NCBI GenBank assembly: GCA_019633985.1
Contig: JAHQWE010000075.1
Span: 1 to 64,000 of the forward strand
Direction: 5' to 3'
Length of the DNA: 64,000 nt
Source: Acidiferrobacterales bacterium
Lineage (GTDB): Bacteria > Pseudomonadota > Gammaproteobacteria > Arenicellales > Poriferihabitantaceae
The notes beneath the pieces are model-generated. The model worked only from the letters and a program-made list of their open reading frames with translations. It had not been told where the DNA came from and did no database searches. The position numbers and the translations under genes are program-made. Of the stretch, positions 33,214 to 41,507 are shown one piece after another (within the stretch, counting starts at the first letter, position 1; each line of letters begins with the position of its first letter).

Positions 33214-34444
33214 TTTTTTGACCGTATCCAGTTCCCGGTATTGGGGATCGCCTGCCCCATGGCTGCTCGAGACAATAGTTCAGAATATTTGGTAAATACT
33301 GATCTAGCTGAGGGACTGCGACATTGCTGTCACGCAAGAGCGTCTCTGTAAGACGAATGTCAAATTGCGGATTTTGACAAAAGTAAGGCAAGTAACTTTG
33401 AGCCTGATCGATAAAACGTCTTCTTTTTGCAGACAATCTGGCAAAAGACAGTAAACGACAGAGTATTTTCAATCGTGCAGGATTCTGAATATCCGGGAGC
33501 GGGCTATCCAAGTAAGCGCAAATCTTGTGAGCAAACTCCAGTAGCGAGATTGTCGTAGACTTGCCGCCAGCAAGATGCAGTGTCATACCATGGGCCATTG
33601 GTCGGTCGATCAATGCCAGCATCGCATCCACCACATAGTCTACGGGCACTAGATCAAGTGGTGTATCCCCACGTGCGTAAAGCTTCATTTGCCCGGACAG
33701 ATAGCTGCGAATCGCCCAATAGATTGTATTGAAATTTCCGGCCGCTCCAGATCGGCTGTGACCGACCACGATCGACGGTCGAAATACAGTGAGCGGGAAT
33801 TCAGTCAGACACGGCTTCAAAAAGTGCTCTGACTCATTTTTCGACTGCTCGTAACAATTCCGAAATTGCGTTCCCGATCGCAAATCTCCAGGATGAATAA
33901 GGTCGGTCCTGTCACCCACAACATACGCGGTACTCACATGACTCCAGTGCTTTAGATTACCCCGGTCCCGACATTCGCGAGCCAATTGTGCCATTTCTCT
34001 GGTACCCAGCAGATTACATTCTCTCGCCTCCTGAATCGTTGCGGTAAAACTCGTGTTTGCCGCGAGATGAACCAAATGGGATGATTCGCAAATCCGATTC
34101 CAATCTTCAGCATCTAGACCAAAATGTGGGTTTCGAACATCCCCATCCACCACCTGAAGCGAATGGATGGCGTCCTGATCTAATATGGGCGCTAGTGCGG
34201 CAAACAACCGATCTCGCGATGTGACACCTTGTTTGCCTCTTACAATCAAGAAAATTTGATTGCCGGGTTCTCCTCGTTGCAATAATGCCCGAACAAATTC
34301 TCTGCCTATAAATCCGGTTGCTCCTGTGATCAGCCATTGTCGATCATGTTGTACCGCTGCGCCTTGCACTTTCAATTCTAACTCTCCTGCATGTGGTGAA
34401 CTATTTAGGAGTTGATTGATTTCATAACCTCCATGACAAGACAT
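33197..34444 (-). CDS. Extended SDR, thioester-reductase/fatty acyl reductase-like
   Basis: A 415-aa extended short-chain dehydrogenase of the NAD_binding_4 (male-sterility/thioester reductase) type. The nucleotide site is WLITGATGFIGREF. The catalytic Tyr and Lys are in CYEQSKNESEHF, with the Ser in HVSTAYVVGD. After RPSIVVGHSRSG the substrate domain follows. Such proteins reduce fatty acyl or carrier-bound thioesters to aldehydes or alcohols, or act as sterol/sugar epimerases. There is no carrier-protein domain attached. It is the first gene of an operon with the SDR-FAD fusion (17-base overlap), with a CRP-like site immediately upstream. A lipid-modifying pathway is likely. Confidence 0.82.
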   Translation of the reverse strand: MSCHGGYEINQLLNSSPHAGELELKVQGAAVQHDRQWLITGATGFIGREFVRALLQRGEPGNQIFLIVRGKQGVTSRDRLFAALAPILDQDAIHSLQVVDGDVRNPHFGLDAEDWNRICESSHLVHLAANTSFTATIQEARECNLLGTREMAQLARECRDRGNLKHWSHVSTAYVVGDRTDLIHPGDLRSGTQFRNCYEQSKNESEHFLKPCLTEFPLTVFRPSIVVGHSRSGAAGNFNTIYWAIRSYLSGQMKLYARGDTPLDLVPVDYVVDAMLALIDRPMAHGMTLHLAGGKSTTISLLEFAHKICAYLDSPLPDIQNPARLKILCRLLSFARLSAKRRRFIDQAQSYLPYFCQNPQFDIRLTETLLRDSNVAVPQLDQYLPNILNYCLEQPWGRRSPIPGTGYGQKNVAHG

Positions 34445-34466
34445 GCTGACAAATGTGACATACCCA

Positions 34467-34488
34467 AACAGTGAAACGGATCACATCA
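34467..34488. promoter_or_regulatory. CRP-like binding site
   Basis: GTGA (34471-34474) and TCAC (34481-34484) are separated by AACGGA, giving AGTGA-N6-TCACA, one mismatch from consensus. The core GTGAA-N-CGGATCACA is shared with the perfect site at 8718-8739. It lies about 25-45 bases upstream of the extended-SDR start. Confidence 0.55.
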
Positions 34489-34622
34489 AGAATATTCAAT
34501 AGTGCACAGAACACTGCACTGAAGATTCTGGGATCCGGATCGCTATACGAGGATCGCTTTATGGGGTGGAGTGGATACGATTTACGGAAAATATTGGATT
34601 ACAACTAGTGCGCGATCGGAGA

Positions 34623-35516
34623 CTATTCGAGAGAGGGTTCAGCCTGATTTCCAAAGATCTCTACCGCACCGGCACTCAACACGAGAATTGAACCAATGAC
34701 TTCTCTCGCTCCAAAAGGCTCTCCGGCCAACAATGCTGCGCTGCCAATACCGACAATAGCTTCAAGCTGCAACAACAAACCGAGTCTGCCGGGATCTACA
34801 AATCTCGACCCCCAATAGATTCCCATCATGACTGGAATGAGAAATAAGACAGACATGATCGTCAGCCAGGGTAAAAGCGATATCAATGTCTTAGAACCAG
34901 GAACGCCCCCGATATTGATGATTGGCAGGTAGGCAAGAAAGAGAGATACCAGCGTACCGTAAAAAAAGAAGGCAAAAAGTTGCTCAAATGTCGACACTTT
35001 CTGCAATTGCCGAACCCGCATTGCGCCCAGAGTAAATACCACCCCGGATAACAACGCCATGCCGTCTCCTAGATTGAACGAGTGTAAAAACTCGCGACCT
35101 ATTCCCAAAATAGTTAGCATTCCCGCCAAACTGAATAGCAGTGCCAACCCCCGCCAAACGGTAAATTTTCGTCCCATCCAACCCACCTCCACCAGCGTCC
35201 CCCAGGCTGGCATGACGTAGAACAAAATGAGCGCACGGACCACATCAGTCAAAAGCAGACTAGCGCAATAGAGTGCAAATGCGGCGCCCACACAAATGCC
35301 CGCCATCCATTGATTGAGCCCGATGGGTTGGCGCCGAATGACGCGCCACAATGCGAAGGGAAGAAGGCAAACTAAAGGGGCAACAAACTGCAGAACCGTC
35401 GTCCAACCAGCAGATAGGCCCTGATTTTCAAATGCTCTGAGTGGAATCCAGAACAGTCCCCATAACGCTGCGGATGCGGCAACAATCCATTCTGGACGAA
35501 TACGATCCAGACTCAT
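34623..35516 (-). CDS. EamA/DMT-family transporter
   Basis: A 297-aa drug/metabolite-type permease with ten predicted hydrophobic helices in two EamA repeats. The first begins PEWIVAASAALWGLFWIPLRAFE and the second near DGMALLSGVVFTLGAM. The last helices carry GRLGLLLQLEAIVGIGSAALLAGE, the usual repeat-2 signature. It probably exports or takes up a small metabolite such as an amino acid or a related compound. It appears to be a single gene, and its promoter lies in 35517-35713, next to a σ54 promoter that faces the other way. The substrate is unknown. Confidence 0.88.
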   Translation of the reverse strand: MSLDRIRPEWIVAASAALWGLFWIPLRAFENQGLSAGWTTVLQFVAPLVCLLPFALWRVIRRQPIGLNQWMAGICVGAAFALYCASLLLTDVVRALILFYVMPAWGTLVEVGWMGRKFTVWRGLALLFSLAGMLTILGIGREFLHSFNLGDGMALLSGVVFTLGAMRVRQLQKVSTFEQLFAFFFYGTLVSLFLAYLPIINIGGVPGSKTLISLLPWLTIMSVLFLIPVMMGIYWGSRFVDPGRLGLLLQLEAIVGIGSAALLAGEPFGAREVIGSILVLSAGAVEIFGNQAEPSLE

Positions 35517-35713
35517 CTATATTTACCTGTTTGGCTTCGGCTCGACCGCTTTCCATTTGGAAGATGCATGATGCTTTGGCTTGTTTTTAGTTTAATCAGT
35601 GAGGTTTTGCGGTTTATGTGACCAAAAAACGGATTCCACCCTGAGTCTTACCCATATTTGTCACAATTCGCCAGCTTTTCTAAACGTTAGGGCGAAAATA
35701 GTGGCGATCCCGC

Positions 35714-35729
35714 TGGCACGGTTCTTGCT
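35714..35729 (+). promoter_or_regulatory. σ54 (RpoN) -24/-12 promoter
   Basis: TGGCACG (35714-35720), four bases, then TTGCT (35725-35729). The invariant GG and GC are exactly ten bases apart, a full match to the -24/-12 consensus. The expected transcript start is near 35740, about 24 bases ahead of the ATG at 35764. No enhancer-binding protein gene is adjacent. Confidence 0.8.
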
Positions 35730-35763
35730 GCCAATACTTTAAGTCAAGCAAATGGCATGAATA

Positions 35764-35982
35764 ATGGAAAAGCTGCATTCTAGAGAACTGGTTTCCACAG
35801 AGCTGGGAGAGATTCATATTGTAAGCATGAAAGGAGTCAACTTCTTACCAAGCTGGCTAGTACATACTCAAATTGAGTTAGACGGTAACCGCGTTTTCGT
35901 GAGATGGATTGACACAAAAATAGGTTCTGACTCGGACTCTCCAGGAGAAGTTATTGGCATCGTAGTCAGCCCGGTGTACTAG
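35764..35982 (+). CDS. Small σ54-driven protein of unknown function
   Basis: A 72-aa soluble protein that I do not recognise. It reads as alternating strands with few helices (ELGEIHIVSMKGVNFLP, then HTQIELDGNRVFVRWIDTKIG, and EVIGIVVSPVY at the end) and has no signal peptide or cysteine. The start has no clear SD. The main support for a real gene is the perfect σ54 promoter 35 bases upstream in the right orientation. σ54 control suggests a response to nitrogen, motility or stress. Nothing follows it in an operon before the convergent gene at 36329. Confidence 0.62.
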   Translation: MEKLHSRELVSTELGEIHIVSMKGVNFLPSWLVHTQIELDGNRVFVRWIDTKIGSDSDSPGEVIGIVVSPVY

Positions 35983-36328
35983 GTACAAATAGCAATGGTT
36001 GGTACTTGCCCCTTACTGTTGCCATCAAACCTTTCTGGGTAACGCACTCTATTACTATACTCAACAAGACCGTGGGGCGTTAGCCACCCCAAGAATAGAC
36101 TTATCTTCTTCAGGTTTGATCAACCGGCAATGTATGTCGAATTAAGAGACAAAAGTCGTTGTATTGCTTAGTTCACCAAGCATCCAAGAAAGACACCCGA
36201 TACAGTTCTCGAATATCCTTTCCGGTAGTGCCGCAATATTCGAGTGTAAACTCAATGGCATCAGACACATGCGTTTTCATTTGGTACTCCATATGAAATT
36301 TGAACTTACACCTTACTTTCCCCCTCTG
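35983..36328. other. 346-base gene-free stretch
   Basis: It lies between two converging genes. It includes GTGGGGCGTTAGCCACCCC (about 36071-36089), whose GGGG/CCCC arms could form a modest hairpin but lack a T-run. No ORF is supported. Confidence 0.3.
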
Positions 36329-36745
36329 CTAGGAATTTACTGTCCAGTGGTTAGTCATAAACACGTTTACCAGTCTGAAGTATTCTTCCAGTAGCTCCTG
36401 CGTCTCCTGCCTACGACTGTTTTCAGAATTCAGATGAATGTTTTCTACTACCACGGCAATCTGCTGCAAAAGCGTCTGGCCCGCCTCAGTTAGGTTTTCA
36501 GCGAAAAATGCCACACTCTTTTCCAGGGAGTAAGTGATGATATGTATTTCCTGTAGTTCTGATTCATCGAGCGTTTGCTTACTTTTTATCTCGAATGTTT
36601 TTTCAAGAAACATCTTTTTTGCCTCTTCTACCGAAGTCACTTCCGGGACAGTAAGATGTTGAACGGGTTCTTCGTTCGACGTTCCACTTGTGGCAGCGGA
36701 AACAGTCACAAAGGCGACGAATACGAGAATAGATATTTTTTTCAA
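36329..36745 (-). CDS. Secreted DUF6746-like protein
   Basis: About 138 aa starting at TTG 36745, which has GGAG seven bases upstream and gives a clean signal peptide, KKISILVFVAFVTVSAA. The mature part is helical, with VQHLTVPEVTSVEEAK and ELQEIHIITYSLEKSVAFF. These match my recollection of DUF6746 ('VEHF.GK....LEEA', 'IHELTYTLENAL'). The family is periplasmic and of unknown function. A good Fur box lies 75 bases upstream, suggesting an iron-linked role. No cysteine or haem motif is seen in the mature chain. Confidence 0.68.
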   Translation of the reverse strand: MKKISILVFVAFVTVSAATSGTSNEEPVQHLTVPEVTSVEEAKKMFLEKTFEIKSKQTLDESELQEIHIITYSLEKSVAFFAENLTEAGQTLLQQIAVVVENIHLNSENSRRQETQELLEEYFRLVNVFMTNHWTVNS

Positions 36746-36819
36746 TTTACTTCTCCGGCACAAGATTCAAATAGAAAAGACATTGGTGCGTATTGCAACG
36801 CCCATCAAACGCAATTCTA

Positions 36820-36838
36820 AATGATTACGATTCTCATT
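36820..36838. promoter_or_regulatory. Candidate Fur box
   Basis: The 19 bases AATGATTACGATTCTCATT match the AATGATAAT-N-ATTATCATT consensus at 15 of 18 informative positions, with perfect outer arms AATGA/TCATT. The site is upstream of the DUF6746-like gene. The rest of the gap to the GST gene at 37102 shows nothing else. Confidence 0.6.
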
Positions 36839-37101
36839 ACAATCAAATATATCTAATCATCACTATGGACAGCCAATTTGCTGATCACACCTGAAATTCA
36901 CCTGGCGGAGCGAACTGGTGTTTCGAGATCCAAAATAGTTAACGGGGCTTGTATCCAGAATAAGATCTTAGGATCTGGAACGTTAAAAATTTTCCGCCCA
37001 ATACCATCAAGTAGTGGGGCGCTATTCCACACCCGATTCTTGCCAGAGTTTGATTCAAACAATCCCTAACATAACGGGTAAGTTCCACGACTACCCTAAC
37101 A

Positions 37102-37740
37102 ATGTTAACCCTTTACGATTACCTTCCGTCGCAGAACGCTTACAAAGTACGCGTACTGTTAAATCATCTCGACCGGCCTTACAAACAGAAGATGATTAGT
37201 ATCTTTGAAGGTGAAGGCCGCGCCGCCTCTTTTCAAAAAGTCAGTCCTACCGGAACTGTCCCTGCGATAAAAACGGAATCTGGAGTGACCATTGCAGAAT
37301 CGAATGCGATTTTGGTTTATCTGGCGACGGATACCCAATATTTATCCTCTGACCCATTGACGCGCGCCAAGACCATGCAGTGGCTGTTCTTTGAAGGAGA
37401 AACTGTTCAAGGTGGCATCGCAACCTTACGGCACTGGATTCAAACGGGCAAAGACAAGAACCGAACTCCAGATATCTTACAAAGTAAGAGACAACTCAGT
37501 ATGAAAGCATTGCAAATTCTGAACAACGAGCTCGACCAGAATTCGTTTTTAGGTGGCAACCAATATTCAATTGCTGATATTTCCAACTTTGCCTACGTCC
37601 ACCTCGCCGAAGAAGCCAATCTGCCCTTGTCCAGTTTCCCGGCAGTTGAACGATGGATCGATCGGGTAAAACAGCAAGACAGGTTTTTAGCACAAACTTA
37701 TCCTTATTCGAGAGACCCGTTCTCGCACAGAGAACTCTAG
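37102..37740 (+). CDS. Glutathione S-transferase family protein
   Basis: A 212-aa cytosolic GST. The N-terminal thioredoxin-like domain has LYDYLPSQNAYKVRVLLNHL, the cis-proline in PTGTVPAIKTESGVTIAES and the ESNAIL glutathione contact. The helical C-terminal domain runs from about residue 90, with the conserved N-capping ISNFAYVHLA. The catalytic residue may be Ser10 (PSQNAYK). It conjugates or reduces small electrophiles with glutathione. It is a single gene, convergent with the ATP-grasp gene. Specific substrates cannot be stated. Confidence 0.92.
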   Translation: MLTLYDYLPSQNAYKVRVLLNHLDRPYKQKMISIFEGEGRAASFQKVSPTGTVPAIKTESGVTIAESNAILVYLATDTQYLSSDPLTRAKTMQWLFFEGETVQGGIATLRHWIQTGKDKNRTPDILQSKRQLSMKALQILNNELDQNSFLGGNQYSIADISNFAYVHLAEEANLPLSSFPAVERWIDRVKQQDRFLAQTYPYSRDPFSHREL

Positions 37741-37861
37741 CTGATGACCGTTATCGCCATTTCTCCACTGATCAACGCAACGGAGTGTCTCAGAATTCAG
37801 CTGCGTTCTGTGCGCTTGCAATCAGAACCACACCCGAGACCCTCAACTTCCATCGGGGCGT

Positions 37862-38791
37862 TCAAGTAATTTTCTGAATCTCTGAAAGCACAAAATCCAC
37901 ATATTTTTCTTCCGGCGAAAAACCGAGAAGTTGCTCTCCATTCCCGACGAAATTCGAATAAGGATTAATGTCATAGTAGCAAGGTTTTCCGCTGGAAGCT
38001 TCGACAAAGTATTCCACCCCCAAAACATCTGCGTCGCAATACTCAGCGATATTGCAGATGTCATCAACTACATACTTCGGCGCTTCAAGGGGTTCGATAC
38101 CAGAACCGCCATTCACAACACAAAAATCCAGATCGTCCTGGACCGCGCACCCGTCTGCCGCACAATAGTTAAACACACCTTCCTGGATAGGCTGTCGAAT
38201 ACTGTAGAACAATTTTCCTCCAAGTAACTCCACGCGATAAACAAACCCATCAGATTGCACATAGGACTGAACTACTCCCGTTCCATCTATTCCCAAGTCT
38301 ATCGAGCGAGCGGTTACATCCGCATCCAACTGTTCTGGTGTATCGTACTTCTGTATGCCAGCACCAGAACCGCCAATATTCGGTTTCACCATCACCGGAT
38401 ATCCCACTTCAGCTGCGGCATTTTTTATATCGGAAGCTGCGTAAACCGCCACCGCTTCAGGGTGATTGAGATGGAGCGCAGAAAAAACCCCGTTCTGCAA
38501 CACCTTGGATGAACCGATCCGGTGCGCTGTTGCGCCATTGATAACGCGCGTTCCACTAAGTTCCAACCAATTCAAATAGTGAAGCGTTTGAAACGCCACT
38601 CTCGGATGGGCCGTAGCCGAGGGCATGATATTTACCCTGTTGATCAAAAGATCAAATTGATATTGTGATAAAGAAGTATTAAACATGGCAACCGCGATGT
38701 TGATTGGCTCAACAACGACTCCGCGCTTCTCGAAGGTGCTTAGCAGGCTTTCAGACCAATCCGGGTGCTCGTAGAGAAATGCAATCTTCAT
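37862..38791 (-). CDS. ATP-grasp (RimK-like) ligase
   Basis: A 309-aa ATP-grasp enzyme. The ATP-binding glycine loop region is VMVKPNIGGSGAGI, the substrate side has GVVQSYVQSDGFVYRVELLGG, and the metal-binding end is YDINPYSNFVGNGEQLLG. Two Cys-containing segments (NYCAADGCAV, DFCVVNGG) lie between. It resembles RimK/glutathione-synthetase-like ligases that join a carboxylate to an amine via an acyl-phosphate. The product is unknown. It is a stand-alone gene, divergent from the malic enzyme gene across a 447-base gap. Confidence 0.85.
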   Translation of the reverse strand: MKIAFLYEHPDWSESLLSTFEKRGVVVEPINIAVAMFNTSLSQYQFDLLINRVNIMPSATAHPRVAFQTLHYLNWLELSGTRVINGATAHRIGSSKVLQNGVFSALHLNHPEAVAVYAASDIKNAAAEVGYPVMVKPNIGGSGAGIQKYDTPEQLDADVTARSIDLGIDGTGVVQSYVQSDGFVYRVELLGGKLFYSIRQPIQEGVFNYCAADGCAVQDDLDFCVVNGGSGIEPLEAPKYVVDDICNIAEYCDADVLGVEYFVEASSGKPCYYDINPYSNFVGNGEQLLGFSPEEKYVDFVLSEIQKIT

Positions 38792-39238
38792 TTCAGGTAT
38801 CTATATGTTCTGTGGCGGTTTAGTGATTTCAACACCCCTTAAAATTGATGTTGGACGTAATTATCTTACTTGATTTGAAACTCTATCAAAAACGACTGCG
38901 CACCGGTCTAGAGCTCGAAAGCGGTGGATGACGCAAAGGAAGACCGGTGATTCAGACTCTGAATGTAATCATACTCTCTACGCCCGGTAACTCTGACTCA
39001 AATCTGGTTTACCATGCACTAGAATATTTTTAGCTCTAGTTCTACCTCTCGTGATTTACGGGATCAGCTACTAACTGCAAGATCGCATCGCGCTATTCCG
39101 CGAACCCGCGTCAATAGTTGACAGGCCAATCGGCGCACACTCTTAATTTTTGGTCACGATTGGAATGGCGAGTTGATATGCGTTTTGAGGTAGTATGCGC
39201 CTCGATATAAATCAATCAATCCCTCGTTACAAAATCTC
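38792..39238. repeat. 447-base divergent intergenic region with a 9-bp inverted repeat
   Basis: CACCGGTCT (38901-38909) and AGACCGGTG (38941-38949) are exact reverse complements separated by 31 bases. This could be a looped operator or an mRNA structure. The region also holds both promoters. No ORF was found. Confidence 0.45.
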
Positions 39239-40858
39239 ATGAATGACCCAAAACCTGCAACAGGTATCGACCTACTTCGCACCGCTTCCCAAAACAAATC
39301 TACGGCATTTACCGAGGAAGAGCGAGATCATTTGAAGTTAAGAGGGCTATTGCCAGCGGCCGTAGGGTCAATGGAAACACAAATCGAGCGAGTATTAGCG
39401 AATATCCGACGCAAAGATAGCGACATAGAAAAATATATCTTTCTCTCCGCATTGCAAGATAGAAACGAAAGATTGTTCTACCGACTCATCATGGAGAATA
39501 TTCGTGAAATCATGCCACTGATCTACACCCCGACTGTCGGCCAAGCGTGCAAGGAGTTTGCCAATATCTTTAGAACCGAAAAAGGATTCTATGTCACCGC
39601 TAATGATCGTGGCCGTGTTCGTGAAATTCTCAATAACTGGCCGCATCGGGACGTCCGAATAATTGTTATTACGGATGGAGAACGAATTTTGGGGCTAGGT
39701 GATTTAGGTGCGAACGGCATGGGCATACCAATCGGAAAATTGAGCTTATATTGTGCGTGCGCGGGCATTCGACCTGAGCAAACTCTGCCGGTCATGTTCG
39801 ACGTGGGGACAAACAATGATGAATTGCTGGAAGACCCTATCTACTTGGGATGTAAGCAAAGGCGGCTGCGAGATGAGGCATACTTTTCGTTGATGGATGA
39901 ATTTGTTGAAGCCGCGAAAGACGCCTATCCCGGGGTACTCATACAATTTGAAGATTTTGCTGCAGACAATGCCTTCACCTTGCTTCAAAAATATCGTGAC
40001 AACACATTTTGTTTTAACGACGATATTCAAGGCACAGCAGCTGTTGTCTTGGCCGGTGCCTACGCTGCTACCAAAATTTCGGGCATAGCATTCAAGGACA
40101 TGAAGTTCACGTTTCTCGGCGCCGGCTCAGCCGCTTCTGGAATTGGTTCGATGATTGCGAGTGCTCTGATCGCCGAAGGTCTTAGTAGTGAAGAAGCGCA
40201 TCAACGCTTGTGGTACTTCAATAGCAAGGGCTTAGTGAATCGTTCCAGAGAAAATCTTGCAGAACACATACAACCATTCGCCCACGACCTGCCGGACTAC
40301 GGTTTTCTTGAAGCGCTCGATGTACATCAACCTGATATTCTGATTGGCGCTACCGGCCGACCCGGCATGTTTACTCAACAAATCATTCAGAAAATCGCAA
40401 GCATCAAAGAAAGACCCGGAATCTTTGCCCTTTCCAACCCCACTAGTCGCGCCGAATGCACTGCCGAACAGGCTTACGCCTGGACCGATGGAAAGGCTAT
40501 TTTTGCTAGCGGTAGTCCATTTGATGAAGTGAAGTACGGCAGTCAGACCTTTCGTCCTGGACAAGGCAACAATTCCTATATATTCCCAGGTGTCGGACTA
40601 GGAATGATGGCATGCAAAGCGCAAACAATTCCAGAGTCGGTCTTTCTCGAGTCGGCGAAAGCGCTTGCCGATACAGTTTCCGCGTCAGATCTGGACGCTG
40701 GCGCAATCTATCCGGTTGTTGATGAGATCAGAGAGGTTTCCCTCAACATCGCTACAGCCGTTGCTGAGCATGCTTACGAAAGTGGTTTAGCGACCGTGCC
40801 CCGTCCTGAAGATTTACGAAGTGACATTCAGTCAATGATGTACGACCCGACCTATTAG
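39239..40858 (+). CDS. maeA: NAD-dependent malic enzyme (oxaloacetate-decarboxylating)
   Basis: A 539-aa full-length malic enzyme converting malate to pyruvate and CO2. Landmarks are ENIREIMPLIYTPTVGQAC, the metal/malate region VIVITDGERILGLGDLGANG, FEDFAADNAFTLLQKY, NDDIQGTAAVVLAG, and the dinucleotide-binding FLGAGSAASGIGSMI. The C-terminal SNPTSRAECTAEQAY and PGQGNNSYIFPGVGLG are also conserved. It is similar along its length to E. coli MaeA. It links the TCA cycle to pyruvate in the cytoplasm. It appears monocistronic. Cofactor preference (NAD versus NADP) is inferred from this similarity. Confidence 0.95.
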   Translation: MNDPKPATGIDLLRTASQNKSTAFTEEERDHLKLRGLLPAAVGSMETQIERVLANIRRKDSDIEKYIFLSALQDRNERLFYRLIMENIREIMPLIYTPTVGQACKEFANIFRTEKGFYVTANDRGRVREILNNWPHRDVRIIVITDGERILGLGDLGANGMGIPIGKLSLYCACAGIRPEQTLPVMFDVGTNNDELLEDPIYLGCKQRRLRDEAYFSLMDEFVEAAKDAYPGVLIQFEDFAADNAFTLLQKYRDNTFCFNDDIQGTAAVVLAGAYAATKISGIAFKDMKFTFLGAGSAASGIGSMIASALIAEGLSSEEAHQRLWYFNSKGLVNRSRENLAEHIQPFAHDLPDYGFLEALDVHQPDILIGATGRPGMFTQQIIQKIASIKERPGIFALSNPTSRAECTAEQAYAWTDGKAIFASGSPFDEVKYGSQTFRPGQGNNSYIFPGVGLGMMACKAQTIPESVFLESAKALADTVSASDLDAGAIYPVVDEIREVSLNIATAVAEHAYESGLATVPRPEDLRSDIQSMMYDPTY

Positions 40859-40866
40859 TATGGGTA

Positions 40867-40926
40867 TAAATAAAAAACGGAGTTCCAATCCGACTTTAGG
40901 TTATTTAAAAATAAGAATGGAACTCC
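40867..40926 (-). terminator. Minus-strand terminator after the 47-aa ORF
   Basis: The arms GGAGTTCCA (40879-40887) and TGGAACTCC (40918-40926) pair perfectly over 9 bp with a 30-base loop. On the minus strand they are followed by GTTTTTTATTTA. The T-run is on the minus side, so it serves the small minus-strand ORF rather than maeA. Confidence 0.6.
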
Positions 40927-40984
40927 TGGTTCAGCTTGATCTGATTAAGCGGGTTGTTCGGTCAGAGCCGTATTTTTCTGCGTC

Positions 40985-41128
40985 TCATGATCGCTTTTCG
41001 TCGAACTTTAGATTGGTTTCTTGCGATGACAATACCACCGAACTATCACGTAGTTTTTTCATCATTTCACCTAGTGCTTCTCCCCTCTCACACCAAAGCA
41101 CCAATTTGACATCTTGATTGTGCGACAT
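40985..41128 (-). CDS. Unrecognised 47-aa protein
   Basis: A short gene read on the minus strand: ATG at 41128, TGA at 40985-40987. It has a very strong SD (GGAGGGG, four bases before the ATG) and ends about 60 bases before a hairpin with a T-run. The peptide begins MSHNQDVKLVLWCERGEALG and continues as a charged amphipathic helix, ending FDEKRS. There is one Cys and one Trp. No signal or membrane segment is visible. I do not recognise it. The overlapping plus-strand frame 40860-41117 lacks an SD and is judged a shadow. Confidence 0.6.
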   Translation of the reverse strand: MSHNQDVKLVLWCERGEALGEMMKKLRDSSVVLSSQETNLKFDEKRS

Positions 41129-41149
41129 TTTCCCCTCCGGCTAAATTGT

Positions 41150-41166
41150 TGTCACGGTAAATGACA
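41150..41166. promoter_or_regulatory. Palindrome upstream of the 47-aa ORF
   Basis: TGTCA (41150-41154) and TGACA (41162-41166) around a 7-base spacer, 22 bases upstream of the small ORF's ATG. Candidate operator. The remaining gap to 41465 shows nothing else. Confidence 0.35.
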
Positions 41167-41465
41167 CCACAAACCCGAACATTCTCCCCCACCTCGAGAA
41201 AACCTCAAACGAACGGCTGCGGATACCTTTAACTCACGCAGCCCTTTGCATCGATACGACGCATTGGAAATTTGTGGTGCTCTTCCTAAGCAGCAAAAAG
41301 CATGCCAAGCGGGAGAACGAGCATCATCGACGCTGGGAATACAAAAACGACCGCCTATCCGAAATCTGCCAATCAGCCTTTACCCGATCTCCTGAAAATG
41401 ACAGGAAATAACCACACAGAGCGTCGAAAATTGTCAGCGTAATTCCGGTAAAAGTCTAATCGAAG

Positions 41466-41492
41466 AGAAGGTCGCGAAAAGTCCGACCTTCT
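41466..41492 (-). terminator. Hairpin downstream of the M14 gene
   Basis: A perfect 9-bp stem, AGAAGGTCG with CGACCTTCT, and a 9-base loop, 16 bases after the M14 stop codon on the minus strand. The following T-run is weak (GACTTTTACC), so termination strength is uncertain. Confidence 0.6.
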
Positions 41493-41507
41493 GCGATTGG
41501 ATTTGCA

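Noticed and set aside
40860-41117. 85-codon frame on the plus strand after maeA
   Set aside because: No SD or family features; the opposite strand has a short ORF with strong expression signals.
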